From NCBI GenBank assembly GCA_964408085.1, contig CAYOYB010000002.1, positions 103,161 through 167,160 on the forward strand: a stretch of DNA of 64,000 bases, read 5' to 3'. Position numbers and translations under genes: made by a program. The first letter of the stretch is position 1; each line of letters begins with the position of its first letter. The notes under the pieces are model-generated. The model made no database searches, was not told where the DNA came from, and was given only the letters and a program-made list of their open reading frames with translations. Shown one piece after another: positions 1 through 7,807 of this stretch. Origin of the DNA: CAJLIR01 sp964408085 (GTDB lineage Bacteria; Bacillota_I; Bacilli_A; RF39; UBA660).

Positions 1-481
1 ATTCTTCACCAGGATTTGGAATTATTAATAATGCTGCTTCAACATTCTTAATTCCAATATTAGTAACACTACTTTCTGTATTTTTAGCAAAAAATTTAAC
101 AGTTACCTCATAATTAGAACAATGCAATATTCCATCTGAACACTTACTTGGTGAATAGATATTATCTGAAATTTGATTTATAATATGATATTTTCCTTCA
201 TCTTGATAGACTTCTGAATCCCAATCACTTGATGTTATATCTGTTATAATAAGATCACTATCATCATATATTAATTCATAATCAATTAATAAAATACCTA
301 AACCATTAGTATTATTATTTTGATTATTCAAAAAATTTATATTGAAATTTAATACAATCTCTTCGCCTACTTTTACTTCTTCAGGGCCACTAATATTTAC
401 TTCTTTTATTGAAAAAGCCTTTACATTAAATGGTATAAATATAAATAGTAATAATAAAATACTTATAATATTTTTTTTCAT
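1..481 (-). CDS. Secreted protein of unknown function, C-terminus beyond window edge
   Basis: Reads leftwards from an ATG at 481, with a GGAGG ribosome site about 5 bases upstream, and is still open at base 1, so the protein is incomplete. The first 22 or so residues are a typical signal peptide: KK, then a hydrophobic run, ending near VKA-FS. The mature part is rich in Asn/Ile, with phrases such as 'EVKVGEEIVLNFNI' that recall beta-sandwich surface domains (cohesin-like or Ig-like). That domain reading is inference. It is probably exported and possibly wall-attached. The C-terminus that would show a sorting signal lies outside the window. Confidence 0.65.
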   Translation of the reverse strand, partial: MKKNIISILLLLFIFIPFNVKAFSIKEVNISGPEEVKVGEEIVLNFNINFLNNQNNNTNGLGILLIDYELIYDDSDLIITDITSSDWDSEVYQDEGKYHIINQISDNIYSPSKCSDGILHCSNYEVTVKFFAKNTESSVTNIGIKNVEAALLIIPNPGEE

Positions 482-568
482 AATTTACCTCCATTAATTA
501 CTAAAACTTATGAACTTCTATGTAATGACTATACTAATAAAATATAATTATTTAAAAATTTTAAAAAG

Positions 569-1276
569 TTACTGTTTATTCCCATCACCATATTTCCATT
601 TATCCATTTTAGTAGGTTTAAATTCCTTTTCAAAAAACTTAACTCCAATTGATTTTAAATACTCATATTCTTCCTCATTATCACAATAAATAAAACATAA
701 ACTTTCGTGTGATATTGTTTCTAAAAAACAATAACCATCTTTAAAAAAGCAAATATCTTCTAAAGAATCAGGATAGCCCCAATCATATAGTGATTTTTTG
801 GATAATATCTCTGATTTTATTTCATCATTTAATTTAAACGTATATGTATCGCTATGATAAACACCTTCATTACAAAGAGCATTATCGTTTTTTTTACAAT
901 TAACAATATTTATTTTATTCTTTGTTATCCACTTTTCTGCATTATTGTTATAATGAACCCAGTTTATTGTAGCGTCAGTAACTCTTCTTTTATATTTTTT
1001 ATCATATTTTCTAGTAAACCATTCTGCTTGTTCATCAAATATCTCTACATTGTTTTTAAATTTGTAATATATTTCATCTAAAAATTGAATTGAATAATTA
1101 TCAATAATATAATTAACAGAATAACCTGTTTCGTTTAATATAACATTTAAATCATGTATTCTGTCATCTTCATGCTGATCATGATATTTTGTTAATGACA
1201 TTGAATCACATTTTTTAAATATATAATTCATTAAATTATCATATGTGCTCCCTACTATTTCTTCCTTAACATCCAT
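569..1276 (-). CDS. Hypothetical protein
   Basis: About 235 residues, acidic, rich in Tyr/Asp/Asn, with no membrane segment or signal peptide. I do not recognise the family. A central segment with WVHYNNN and a C-terminal segment with FIYCDNEEEYEYL look like globular domains. The start is uncertain: ATG at 1276 is chosen, and an in-frame GTG at 1288 is the alternative; neither has a strong ribosome site. It follows the 1298-1735 gene after about 20 bases, so the two may be co-transcribed. The setting of small acidic orphans downstream of each other recalls arrays of toxin-immunity genes, but no toxin is visible. Confidence 0.6.
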   Translation of the reverse strand: MDVKEEIVGSTYDNLMNYIFKKCDSMSLTKYHDQHEDDRIHDLNVILNETGYSVNYIIDNYSIQFLDEIYYKFKNNVEIFDEQAEWFTRKYDKKYKRRVTDATINWVHYNNNAEKWITKNKINIVNCKKNDNALCNEGVYHSDTYTFKLNDEIKSEILSKKSLYDWGYPDSLEDICFFKDGYCFLETISHESLCFIYCDNEEEYEYLKSIGVKFFEKEFKPTKMDKWKYGDGNKQ

Positions 1277-1297
1277 TTGATAGCCCACTCTTTCATT

Positions 1298-1735
1298 CTA
1301 AAAAAATTTAATATCTTCTTTATTATTTATTTCAATAATATCTAAAAAATTATTTTTAATAGCATTTTCTTTTATTATATTTAAATAATCAGTATTTTTG
1401 GAATAAACCTCAACAAATTCGCAATCTACAATTGTTAATATCAACTTACAATTGCTATTTAAAAAATCATCATAATTTTCTATATTTTCTTCATAATTAG
1501 TATCTTTATCATATAATTTTAAATTTAAAAATATAGGATAATAATTTTCAGTTTTTATTAATTCACTAAATTCTAATCCAGTATAAATATCCTTATTAAA
1601 TAGAAATTCATTATTTTCTGCAAAGACTTCTTCGAAATTAATTTTAAAAATTAAATCATCTAATTTAATATCATCTAAAATCTTATTTAATACTGTTCCC
1701 CAAACATTTGGAATTTTAAACTCTATTCCTAACAT
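1298..1735 (-). CDS. DUF2691-like small protein
   Basis: 145 residues from the ATG at 1735, chosen because a perfect AGGAGG lies at 1743-1748. A longer in-frame reading to 1780 lacks a ribosome site. The N-terminus (M-x-GIEFKIPN-x-WG) and the central phrase 'YPIFLNLKLY' resemble the Bacillus DUF2691 family, whose function is unknown; this match is from memory and only moderate. Acidic and cytoplasmic, with no membrane segments. It lies directly upstream of the 569-1276 gene on the same strand. Confidence 0.55.
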   Translation of the reverse strand: MLGIEFKIPNVWGTVLNKILDDIKLDDLIFKINFEEVFAENNEFLFNKDIYTGLEFSELIKTENYYPIFLNLKLYDKDTNYEENIENYDDFLNSNCKLILTIVDCEFVEVYSKNTDYLNIIKENAIKNNFLDIIEINNKEDIKFF

Positions 1736-1815
1736 ATTAAATCCTCCTACAAAATTATAAAATACATAATTATTAGACATTATTATAGATAATTAAAGTT
1801 AATGTCTTCCACTCA

Positions 1816-1953
1816 TTAAAAACATTCTATAGCCATAGATATTGCAAAGATTAGCATAAGAAATAAATCTATTATGAGTAAAGCAATTGGAAATAAAATT
1901 AACATACGTATAAAATCTTTAAATGTTTCTAAAATAACCTCTAAAATCTTCAT
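1816..1953 (-). CDS. Small single-span membrane protein
   Basis: 45 residues from ATG at 1953, with an AGAGG ribosome site about 9 bases upstream, ending at TAA 1816-1818. A short amphipathic N-terminus (MKILEVILETFKDF) is followed by one long hydrophobic stretch rich in Leu/Ile/Met, so it is probably a one-pass membrane peptide. Size and shape would fit a type I toxin or a small regulatory membrane peptide. No antisense RNA is evident, so the role is unknown. Too short to be caught by ordinary ORF cut-offs. Confidence 0.4.
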   Translation of the reverse strand: MKILEVILETFKDFIRMLILFPIALLIIDLFLMLIFAISMAIECF

Positions 1954-2147
1954 TAGTATCTAACCTCTATTAATTATACCTTAAATAATTATTGATAAAA
2001 TTCTTTTTAATCATTTTATATTGCATCTATTAAATAAATTTTCTTAATTCTTATATCTTATATTATAAGCTCATTTTATATAAATCACAATCATTTATTA
2101 CTAATATTTAAAATGTTGATTAAAATATATAATAATTTATAAAATTT

Positions 2148-2591
2148 TTAATCAATTAAATCTTCCCTTATTGAAATATAACCTTCATGAGTAGTTGTAC
2201 ATAAAAGAATTGAATCATTATTATCAAAAAATGCTATATCATCATAACCAAAATCTGTTAATTCAAAATATTCCTTATTATCATCAGAAATTGAATATAT
2301 ACAAAAAGTATTTAAATTATATAAATAATCAAATAACTTCTTTGAAGCTTTTATTTTAAATAATTTATTTTTAACTGTAGTTTCTGTTTGCCACCATTTT
2401 GAAACAAATTTCTTAGAAATAATATCATCCTTTAAGGAGTCAACCATCGCATTACTACTTCTTTCATCTAGTATTACAATTTCTATATAGTCACATTTAT
2501 TTTCCATTCTTTTAATTATTTGTACATAATCTTCGTGATTATTAAGTTGACCAGTATAATCTATTAAGTTATCAAGATTATATCTTTCCAT
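2148..2591 (-). CDS. Hypothetical acidic protein
   Basis: 147 residues, ATG at 2591 with AAGGATG about 8 bases upstream. Cytoplasmic, acidic, with a WWQTET motif near the middle and a DDIAFFDNNDSILLC-like strand pattern towards the end. Family not recognised. It stands alone, about 140 bases from the next gene, within the block of orphans that starts the window. An immunity-type protein is a guess from size, acidity and context only. Confidence 0.55.
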   Translation of the reverse strand: MERYNLDNLIDYTGQLNNHEDYVQIIKRMENKCDYIEIVILDERSSNAMVDSLKDDIISKKFVSKWWQTETTVKNKLFKIKASKKLFDYLYNLNTFCIYSISDDNKEYFELTDFGYDDIAFFDNNDSILLCTTTHEGYISIREDLID

Positions 2592-2730
2592 AATATTAAC
2601 ATCCTTTCAAGCTTGAAATATTCAAACTATAATTACTTTATAATGCAATTTTATAATCCATTGGTTAATAAATAAACAATTTTTATCAATATTTGAAATG
2701 TGCTTAATATTAAATAATACGAATACACTT

Positions 2731-3792
2731 TTATTTATGTTTATTATTATTATTAGCTAGATAATTTCGCATATTATCCTTTATTTCATCAATATTGCCT
2801 CTTTTTTTTAATAACTGTTCACTAGATAAGTTATATTGCTGCCTTAAATCAAATTTTTCATTTATATATTTCATAAATTCATCAAAATTATCTTGACCAA
2901 ATTTTTCATAAAAGTATTCCTTATTTCCACTTTCTTTTCCTTTTAAAAAGGTATCAAAATTTTCTTCAATAAAATCATCGACTAAAGGAAATAAACTATC
3001 ATAAGCAGGAATATTTTTTAAATTATCAAGTTTTAAATATGGATATTTAACTAATATTCTTTTTATTATCGAATTATATATTTTCCAAGCTAATTTTTCT
3101 ACTAGTATTTCGTTTAATAAATCCAAACCTTCAAAGATATTATCACTAATATGAATCATCTCATGAATTAATACTTCAATATAGTTACTACCTCTACCAA
3201 CTAAATCTAATGGTGAATATTTTAAAATTTTAACAATAACTTGGTTACTCATAGCGTTATATACTTTATTATTAGCGCTTGAGTTTTTATATAATTTACT
3301 GTAATCATCTAAAATTAAATATTTTAAGAATCCAATTTGAGCCTCATCGTCCAATTCATCTTTAAAGCCTAATGTATTCATTTTCATATAATATTTTGCT
3401 ATTTTTTTGAATATCTTTTTTATTTCTGGCAATTCGCCAAGTGTAAATAGTAAATATTTATTACGCAATAATTCACGAAATTCTAAAACAGTATCTATCT
3501 TTTTATCTAGACTTTCATCAACTATATCACAACTATTTAGATAAGCTTTTGTTTTCTCTAAATCTTTATCATATTTTTTTGCTTTAATGAAATCAATTCC
3601 ACCTACTTTAAAGCTACAATCACTATATACATTATTTTCAAATAATTCTAAGCTTAATAAATCCCCATATCTTTGTATGCCATTGTCCTTTAGTTTTTCT
3701 TTATCACTATTATTAACTAATCCATTGTCTAATAAAAATTTAATAAACTCTTTATATAATTTAATACTTATCTCATTTTCTCTTTTAGCCAA
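2731..3792 (-). CDS. Putative zinc-dependent peptidase-like protein (HExxH)
   Basis: 353 residues. A helical N-terminal half of about 150 residues is followed by a zincin-type motif HEMIH at residues 210-214, with a possible third ligand in NEILVE near residue 228, the usual arrangement of gluzincin metallopeptidases. No signal peptide, so a cytoplasmic enzyme or toxin is suggested. The start is a TTG at 3792 with no clear ribosome site, 2 bases after the stop of the upstream reading frame; translation may depend on coupling to that gene, which is itself frameshifted. Function beyond 'metallopeptidase-like' is not supported. Confidence 0.55.
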   Translation of the reverse strand: MAKRENEISIKLYKEFIKFLLDNGLVNNSDKEKLKDNGIQRYGDLLSLELFENNVYSDCSFKVGGIDFIKAKKYDKDLEKTKAYLNSCDIVDESLDKKIDTVLEFRELLRNKYLLFTLGELPEIKKIFKKIAKYYMKMNTLGFKDELDDEAQIGFLKYLILDDYSKLYKNSSANNKVYNAMSNQVIVKILKYSPLDLVGRGSNYIEVLIHEMIHISDNIFEGLDLLNEILVEKLAWKIYNSIIKRILVKYPYLKLDNLKNIPAYDSLFPLVDDFIEENFDTFLKGKESGNKEYFYEKFGQDNFDEFMKYINEKFDLRQQYNLSSEQLLKKRGNIDEIKDNMRNYLANNNNKHK

Positions 3793-3794
3793 AT

Positions 3795-4330
3795 TTATTT
3801 GATTTTGATAAAATTTGTCATATCTTGATAAATATATTTTTTATAATTATAAAACTCATTTGCTAATAGAAGTCGATAATCATTCATTGTTTTAAAATAA
3901 TTGTACAAATTTTCAGCATCATTATCTATCTTTAAATCTAACTCAGCACACCACTTTTCTAAAATTTGCTTATATTCATGATCATCATCTTTTTTTGTTT
4001 ATCAAAAATTTCATCAAATGTTGGTGCAAAGTCAATAGCATATATAGTTAAAGCTTTTTGTTTATCCTCAAAATTCGTATCATTATATTCAATTCCAAAT
4101 TTATCAAACAATTTTTTTATTAGTTCATCGTGTTTTATTGAAATTAAATTACTCAAATATGCAGTTTTTTCTTTATCTTCATCATAAAATAGCACTAGTG
4201 CTTGATTAAATCTTTCTTTAATTCTCTCTTGTTCTTCAATATCATGATATTTTAAGATTTCATTGATAATTATATCTTTTACGCTTAAATAAAAATTATC
4301 AAAGTTACATAATAAATCAAATTCATCCAT
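3795..4330 (-). pseudogene. Hypothetical gene split by a frameshift at an A7 tract
   Basis: The first part runs from ATG 4330 (GGTGG ribosome site at 4336-4340) to a stop at 3959. The sense strand has a run of seven A near 3996-4002. Removing one base there opens a second frame that continues (DDDHEYKQILEKW...) to TAA at 3795-3797, 2 bases before the next gene's TTG. Together the parts would make about 180 residues, helical and charged, of unknown family. The exact join to the downstream gene argues that the longer reading is the ancestral one. A sequencing error or a phase-variable tract would look the same. Confidence 0.55.
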
Positions 4331-4444
4331 TATTACCACCATTTTTATAATATCAAATTTATATAGAAAATACTATAATCTTTACATTAGATTATCAGCT
4401 ATTTACATTCAATTATAAAATAAAAACTAAATTCATAAAATTTA

Positions 4445-5041
4445 ATGGTGATTAAATTGAATAATAAATTTTATGAAAATATCTCTTTAATTGAAAATCC
4501 TGATAATTTGTTAGTGTTAGTTAATAAAAACAATAAATTGTATGAAGGATTTATTCCTAATAATTTGGAAGTAATTAATTTAAATTATGCGATTGGTAAA
4601 AAATTATTAAGAAATGATGCTAAAGAAGCTTTTGAAAAATTATGCGAAAAAGCAAAAAAATTAGGTTATGATATAAAAGCTGAATCGACATATCGTGATT
4701 ATTATTATCAAGAAAAATTATATAATAATTATGTAAAAGAATATGGGAAGATTTATGCTGATAACTGTTCAGCTAGGCCAGGTCATTCAGAACATCAAAC
4801 AGGTCTTGCAGTTGATGTTAGAGGTTCAATTGGTGACTATAATGAGTTTGAAACCACAAAAGAGTTTACATGGATGATAGATAATGCTTACAAATATGGC
4901 TTTATTTTAAGATATCCTAAAGGTAAAGAACATATAACTGGTTTTAAATATGAACCATGGCATTATAGGTACATTGGAGATACTGCTAAAGAAGTACATA
5001 CAAAAAAATTAACTCTTGAAGAATATCTAAAAAAAGACTAG
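4445..5041 (+). CDS. VanY-type D-alanyl-D-alanine carboxypeptidase (M15B)
   Basis: 198 residues. The zinc-ligand pattern of the VanY/DacB family is complete: GHSEHQTG with His117, then LAVDV with Asp124, and EPWHYRY with Glu170 and His173. It would remove the terminal D-Ala from peptidoglycan stems. No signal peptide or membrane anchor is visible at the N-terminus, unlike many secreted members, so either the true start is missed or the enzyme is cytoplasmic or phage-like in design. ATG 4445 has no ribosome site; TTG at 4457, preceded by GGTGA, is an alternative. A terminator hairpin begins at the stop codon. Confidence 0.85.
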   Translation: MVIKLNNKFYENISLIENPDNLLVLVNKNNKLYEGFIPNNLEVINLNYAIGKKLLRNDAKEAFEKLCEKAKKLGYDIKAESTYRDYYYQEKLYNNYVKEYGKIYADNCSARPGHSEHQTGLAVDVRGSIGDYNEFETTKEFTWMIDNAYKYGFILRYPKGKEHITGFKYEPWHYRYIGDTAKEVHTKKLTLEEYLKKD

Positions 5042-5065
5042 GTAAAAAATATTTACCTAGTTTTT
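5038..5065 (+). terminator. Rho-independent terminator after the carboxypeptidase gene
   Basis: Inverted repeat CTAGGTAAA / TTTACCTAG with a short loop, starting at the stop codon and followed by a run of T. Confidence 0.8.
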
Positions 5066-5123
5066 ATAAGTTTTTCTATTATAAAATTTATAAAAAACAT
5101 TTTAAAATTTAAGATTATAGTGT

Positions 5124-5996
5124 ATGATTAATTTGGATGTGATTAAAGTGCAAAATTATAGTGTTAATAAAGAAGATATTTTAATGGACTATTTAATGAA
5201 TAATTTAAAATATACCCATAAGGATGCTAAAAAGAAATTAGCTAATGGTAATGTTTTAGTTAATAAAAAACAAATTACACAATATAATTTTAAATTAAAA
5301 ATTAATGATATTATAACTATCACTAATTTTAATTCCAAATTAAGTGACAATATAGATATTATTTATGAAGATAAAAATATTATTGTTGTTAATAAGCCAG
5401 CAAATTTATTAACTATTAGTACAAATAAAGAAAAAGAAAAAACACTATATCATATTGTAAGTGCCTATTTAAAAAAAACAAATAAAAACGCTAAAGTTTT
5501 TGTTATTCATAGATTAGATCGAGAAACTTCTGGAATTGTTATGTTTGCTAAAGATGAAAAAATAAAAAATTTATATCAAAACAATTGGGATTCTTTAGTT
5601 AAATATCGTGGATATATAGCTGTTGTTCATGGTGAAGTTACAAAAAAAGAAGATACAATTATTCAATATTTAAAAGAAAACGAAAATTTTTATGTTTATC
5701 CAACTAATAACAAAACAGGTAAAAAAGCTATTACAATCTATAAAGTATTAAAAAGTAATAAACAGTATTCATTACTTGATATTGAAATAAAAACAGGACG
5801 CAAAAATCAAATTCGTGTTGCTATGAAAAGTATTGGTCATAGTATTATTGGTGATAAAAAATATGGGGCTGATGATAAAAATTCAAATATTTTTGGATTA
5901 CATGCCAATAAATTAATAGTTCAAAATCCTATTACTAATAAAATATTAACTTTTGAAACAGATATACCTTTAGCTTTTAAAAATAAATTTGATTAA
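5124..5996 (+). CDS. RluA-family RNA pseudouridine synthase
   Basis: 290 residues. An S4-like RNA-binding segment spans roughly residues 12-70. The catalytic RluA domain carries HRLDRETSG at residues 129-137 (catalytic Asp132) and the C-terminal IKTGRKNQIR signature. It isomerises uridine to pseudouridine in rRNA or tRNA; the exact target cannot be told. ATG 5124 has a weak ribosome site, and a GTG at 5148 preceded by GGATGTGAT is an alternative start. The 3' end overlaps the convergent 63-residue gene by 4 bases. Confidence 0.9.
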   Translation: MINLDVIKVQNYSVNKEDILMDYLMNNLKYTHKDAKKKLANGNVLVNKKQITQYNFKLKINDIITITNFNSKLSDNIDIIYEDKNIIVVNKPANLLTISTNKEKEKTLYHIVSAYLKKTNKNAKVFVIHRLDRETSGIVMFAKDEKIKNLYQNNWDSLVKYRGYIAVVHGEVTKKEDTIIQYLKENENFYVYPTNNKTGKKAITIYKVLKSNKQYSLLDIEIKTGRKNQIRVAMKSIGHSIIGDKKYGADDKNSNIFGLHANKLIVQNPITNKILTFETDIPLAFKNKFD

Positions 5997-6184
5997 TCTC
6001 CTTTTATCTCACTTAATAATTCTTCAAACTTAACATATTTTTGTAATAATAAGTTATCAATCTCATTAACATATTTATCATAAATGTTATTAGAATTATC
6101 TTTTTTATTTAAATTAATAATATCATTTTTATAATTATCCAATTGTGATAAGATTTTATAGTACTTTTTTATAAAATAATTCAC
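5993..6184 (-). CDS. Small hypothetical protein
   Basis: 63 residues, helical, rich in Asn/Lys/Tyr, no membrane segment. The start at ATG 6184 is preceded by AAGGAAGGG, somewhat far upstream (about 12 bases). It is convergent with the pseudouridine synthase gene, overlapping its end by 4 bases, and divergent from the double-HTH regulator. The 6220-6239 palindrome lies in the shared upstream region and may regulate both. No family recognised; modest confidence that it is translated. Confidence 0.4.
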   Translation of the reverse strand: MNYFIKKYYKILSQLDNYKNDIINLNKKDNSNNIYDKYVNEIDNLLLQKYVKFEELLSEIKGD

Positions 6185-6219
6185 AAAAATCCCTTCCTTC
6201 TTTATTCATTATAGCACAA

Positions 6220-6239
6220 TTGTCGCATGTGTGGGACAA
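6220..6239. promoter_or_regulatory. Imperfect palindrome, likely operator of the HTH regulator
   Basis: TTGTCGCATGTGTGGGACAA has arms TTGTC(G)CA and TG(G)GACAA in a much more GC-rich setting than the surrounding DNA. It lies 52 bases before the start of the double-HTH gene and 35 bases before the divergent small gene, a classical place for an autoregulatory Xre/Cro-type operator. Binding is inferred, not shown. Confidence 0.45.
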
Positions 6240-6291
6240 AATTTACGAATATTCTTTTTAATGAGAAAATTATATATAGGTGAAGTAGTAT

Positions 6292-6738
6292 ATGATTTTT
6301 GAAAAAATAAGAGAATTAAGAGAAAACAGCGAATTAACACAAAGAGATATTGCTAAAATATTAAATGTTAGTAAATCTACTTATAATCGTTGGGAAACAG
6401 GCGAAGCTTTTATTCCTCTCCACCATCTAAATGAACTTTGTATCTATTATAATATAAGTATGGATTATATAATAGGGCTTTCGGAGAAAAAAACAGCAAA
6501 TTCATATTACACTACATTAAATAAAAACATTATAGGTAAAAGATTATTAGATTTTAGAAGAGAAAATAGAATAAGTCAAAATGATTTAGCAAAATTATTA
6601 AATACATCACACTCAACAATTAGTGCTTATGAACATGGAAAAACTTTATTGCTAACAGTATTTGCCTATCAAATTTCTACAAAATTTAATATTTCACTTG
6701 ATTGGTTATGTGGCAGAAGCGAAAAAAAGAATAGATAA
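6292..6738 (+). CDS. Transcriptional regulator with two Xre/Cro helix-turn-helix domains
   Basis: 148 residues with two HTH_3 units in tandem. Unit one is about residues 3-60 (LTQRDIAKILNVSKSTYNRWE). Unit two is about residues 80-140 (ISQNDLAKLLNTSHSTISAYE). Each is followed by the usual 'I..DYI.G / LDWLCGRS' helix. AGGTGA lies just upstream of the ATG. A covalent double-HTH protein could bind a palindrome as a monomer, fitting the 6220-6239 site. The last six codons and the stop lie inside the 6721-6885 copy of a repeat derived from the coat gene, so the C-terminus was reshaped by that duplication. Confidence 0.85.
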   Translation: MIFEKIRELRENSELTQRDIAKILNVSKSTYNRWETGEAFIPLHHLNELCIYYNISMDYIIGLSEKKTANSYYTTLNKNIIGKRLLDFRRENRISQNDLAKLLNTSHSTISAYEHGKTLLLTVFAYQISTKFNISLDWLCGRSEKKNR

Positions 6739-6885
6739 ACTATTCTTCTTTTTTGATTAAACAAATTTACAATATAGACCATTATCGATGTTACAAACTT
6801 GGTTTTCTTCTGAACATGTATATTGTGGAGTATAGCTATGATTGTAGATGTGACGATTTATTACATGAGTATGTATTGAATATAC
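6721..6885. repeat. Copy 1 of a near-identical repeat (coat gene 3' end plus terminator)
   Basis: About 160 bases matching 7644-7807 with only a handful of substitutions and small loop differences. It holds a bidirectional terminator hairpin (AAGAATAG / CTATTCTT flanked by A and T runs) at about 6722-6754 and the last 40 or so codons of a CotD-like gene on the minus strand. It lies immediately beyond mazF and supplies the stop codon of the HTH gene at 6292-6738. Confidence 0.9.
6757..6885 (-). pseudogene. CotD-like coat protein, 3' remnant
   Basis: Reading the minus strand gives the same C-terminus as the intact coat gene (IHTHVINRHIYNHSYTPQYT and on to CKFV-stop) with changes such as Pro-Cys to Leu-Tyr near the end. 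Upstream, similarity ends at about 6885 and the frame meets a TGA without any start codon, so it is a non-coding fragment. It arose by duplication of the 7679-8002 gene. Confidence 0.8.
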
Positions 6886-6909
6886 ACATGATTGTCATTT
6901 TTTTATAAA

Positions 6910-7242
6910 CTATATTTCTATTATTCCATTAATAATATCTATAATTTCTTCTAATTCTTCCTCTTTTATTTTTTCAACAAATGATAATTTACGTGCCTTA
7001 AAATCAACACTTCTAATATGTTCGCATAATACAGAACCCTTTACTTTTTCGGTATTTATTAATTCATAATGTGTAAAAAATTTCTTAGTATTTGTAGTAA
7101 TGGGACATAATACTACTAATCCAGTATATTTATTATAATTATTTCTACTAATAACAATAGCAGGACGTAATCCTGTTTGTTCATGACCTTTTGTAGGTGC
7201 AAAATCCATATAACAAATATCACCTTGTTGTGGTATATACAT
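6910..7242 (-). CDS. mazF: MazF/PemK-family endoribonuclease toxin
   Basis: 110 residues, the full length of a MazF toxin. It begins with the family signature G-D-I-x-x-x-DF (QQGDICYMDFAPTKGHEQ), followed by 'GLRPAIVIS' and 'VLCPITTN', and ends with a helix. MazF toxins cut mRNA at short sequence motifs to arrest growth. The ATG overlaps the antitoxin stop by one base (TAATG), so translation is coupled. The module is a classic type II toxin-antitoxin pair. Its 3' side borders a duplicated coat-gene fragment that provides a terminator. Confidence 0.9.
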   Translation of the reverse strand: MYIPQQGDICYMDFAPTKGHEQTGLRPAIVISRNNYNKYTGLVVLCPITTNTKKFFTHYELINTEKVKGSVLCEHIRSVDFKARKLSFVEKIKEEELEEIIDIINGIIEI

Positions 7243-7502
7243 TAATCAAATTTTTCCTTTCCTAAATCTTCACCCCAGTCATATGATTCTGCATTTCCTT
7301 TTTCATCATTAGGTAAACTTTTAAACATTTCAACTCTTTCTTCTAAAGTTAAATGTCTTTTTTTAGGTTTTGCTATTATAATTTTATCTTTTTCTTGTAT
7401 TAGATCAACTTTATCATTTGTTTTAATATTTAAAGCTTTTAAAATACTACTAGGAATTCTAATTCCATCAGAATTTCCCCATTTTTGAATTCTTACTTCC
7501 AT
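7242..7502 (-). CDS. mazE: MazE-type antitoxin with AbrB/SpoVT DNA-binding fold
   Basis: 86 residues from ATG 7502, with GGAGG 7 bases upstream; a longer in-frame reading starts inside this ribosome site and is rejected. The N-terminus (RIQKWGNSDGIRIPSSILK) is the swapped-hairpin AbrB domain, and the acidic C-terminal tail (KGNAESYDWGEDLG) would thread onto the toxin. It neutralises MazF and should repress its own promoter at 7525-7553. Confidence 0.9.
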   Translation of the reverse strand: MEVRIQKWGNSDGIRIPSSILKALNIKTNDKVDLIQEKDKIIIAKPKKRHLTLEERVEMFKSLPNDEKGNAESYDWGEDLGKEKFD

Positions 7503-7524
7503 AATATTACCTCCATTCACTTAT

Positions 7525-7553
7525 AGTATATACATTGTTTATACATTTGTCAA
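7525..7553 (-). promoter_or_regulatory. mazEF promoter with overlapping inverted repeat
   Basis: On the minus strand, TTGACA, 17 bases, then TATACT. The spacer and -10 region hold GTATA...TATAC symmetry and a repeated TGTATA, suiting autorepression by MazE. Confidence 0.7.
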
Positions 7554-7643
7554 TTATTTTTTACTAATATTATACTTCATTTATTTTAATAAATACTATA
7601 TATTTTAAAATATTTTTATTTTATTAATCCATTATATTTTAGC

Positions 7644-7807
7644 AAAAAAAGAATAGATTGACTATTCTTCTTTTTTGATTAAACAAATTTACAACATGGA
7701 CCATTATCGATGTTACAAACTTGGTTTTCTTCTGAACATGTATATTGTGGAGTATAGCTATGATTGTAGATGTGACGATTTATTACATGAGTATGTATTG
7801 GACATAC
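7644..7807. repeat. Copy 2 of the coat gene 3' end plus terminator repeat
   Basis: Native copy, the partner of 6721-6885. It includes the terminator of the intact CotD-like gene (hairpin AAGAATAG / CTATTCTT then T6, at about 7644-7677) and the gene's last 43 codons. Together with copy 1 it brackets the mazEF module. Confidence 0.9.

Noticed and set aside
854..1081. 75-residue plus-strand reading frame
   Set aside because: Antisense to the 569-1276 gene, no ribosome site, composition of reversed codons; a shadow frame like many others here (for example 37399-37704, 45060-45368, 18315-18533).
5038..5065. Attachment site or IS end near the carboxypeptidase gene
   Set aside because: The inverted repeat is a stem with T run right at a stop codon, which a terminator explains fully; no direct repeats flank it.
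6757..6898. The coat-gene fragment as a small gene starting near 6898
   Set aside because: The ATG near 6898 is out of frame with the coat reading, and the coat frame meets a TGA upstream with no start codon.
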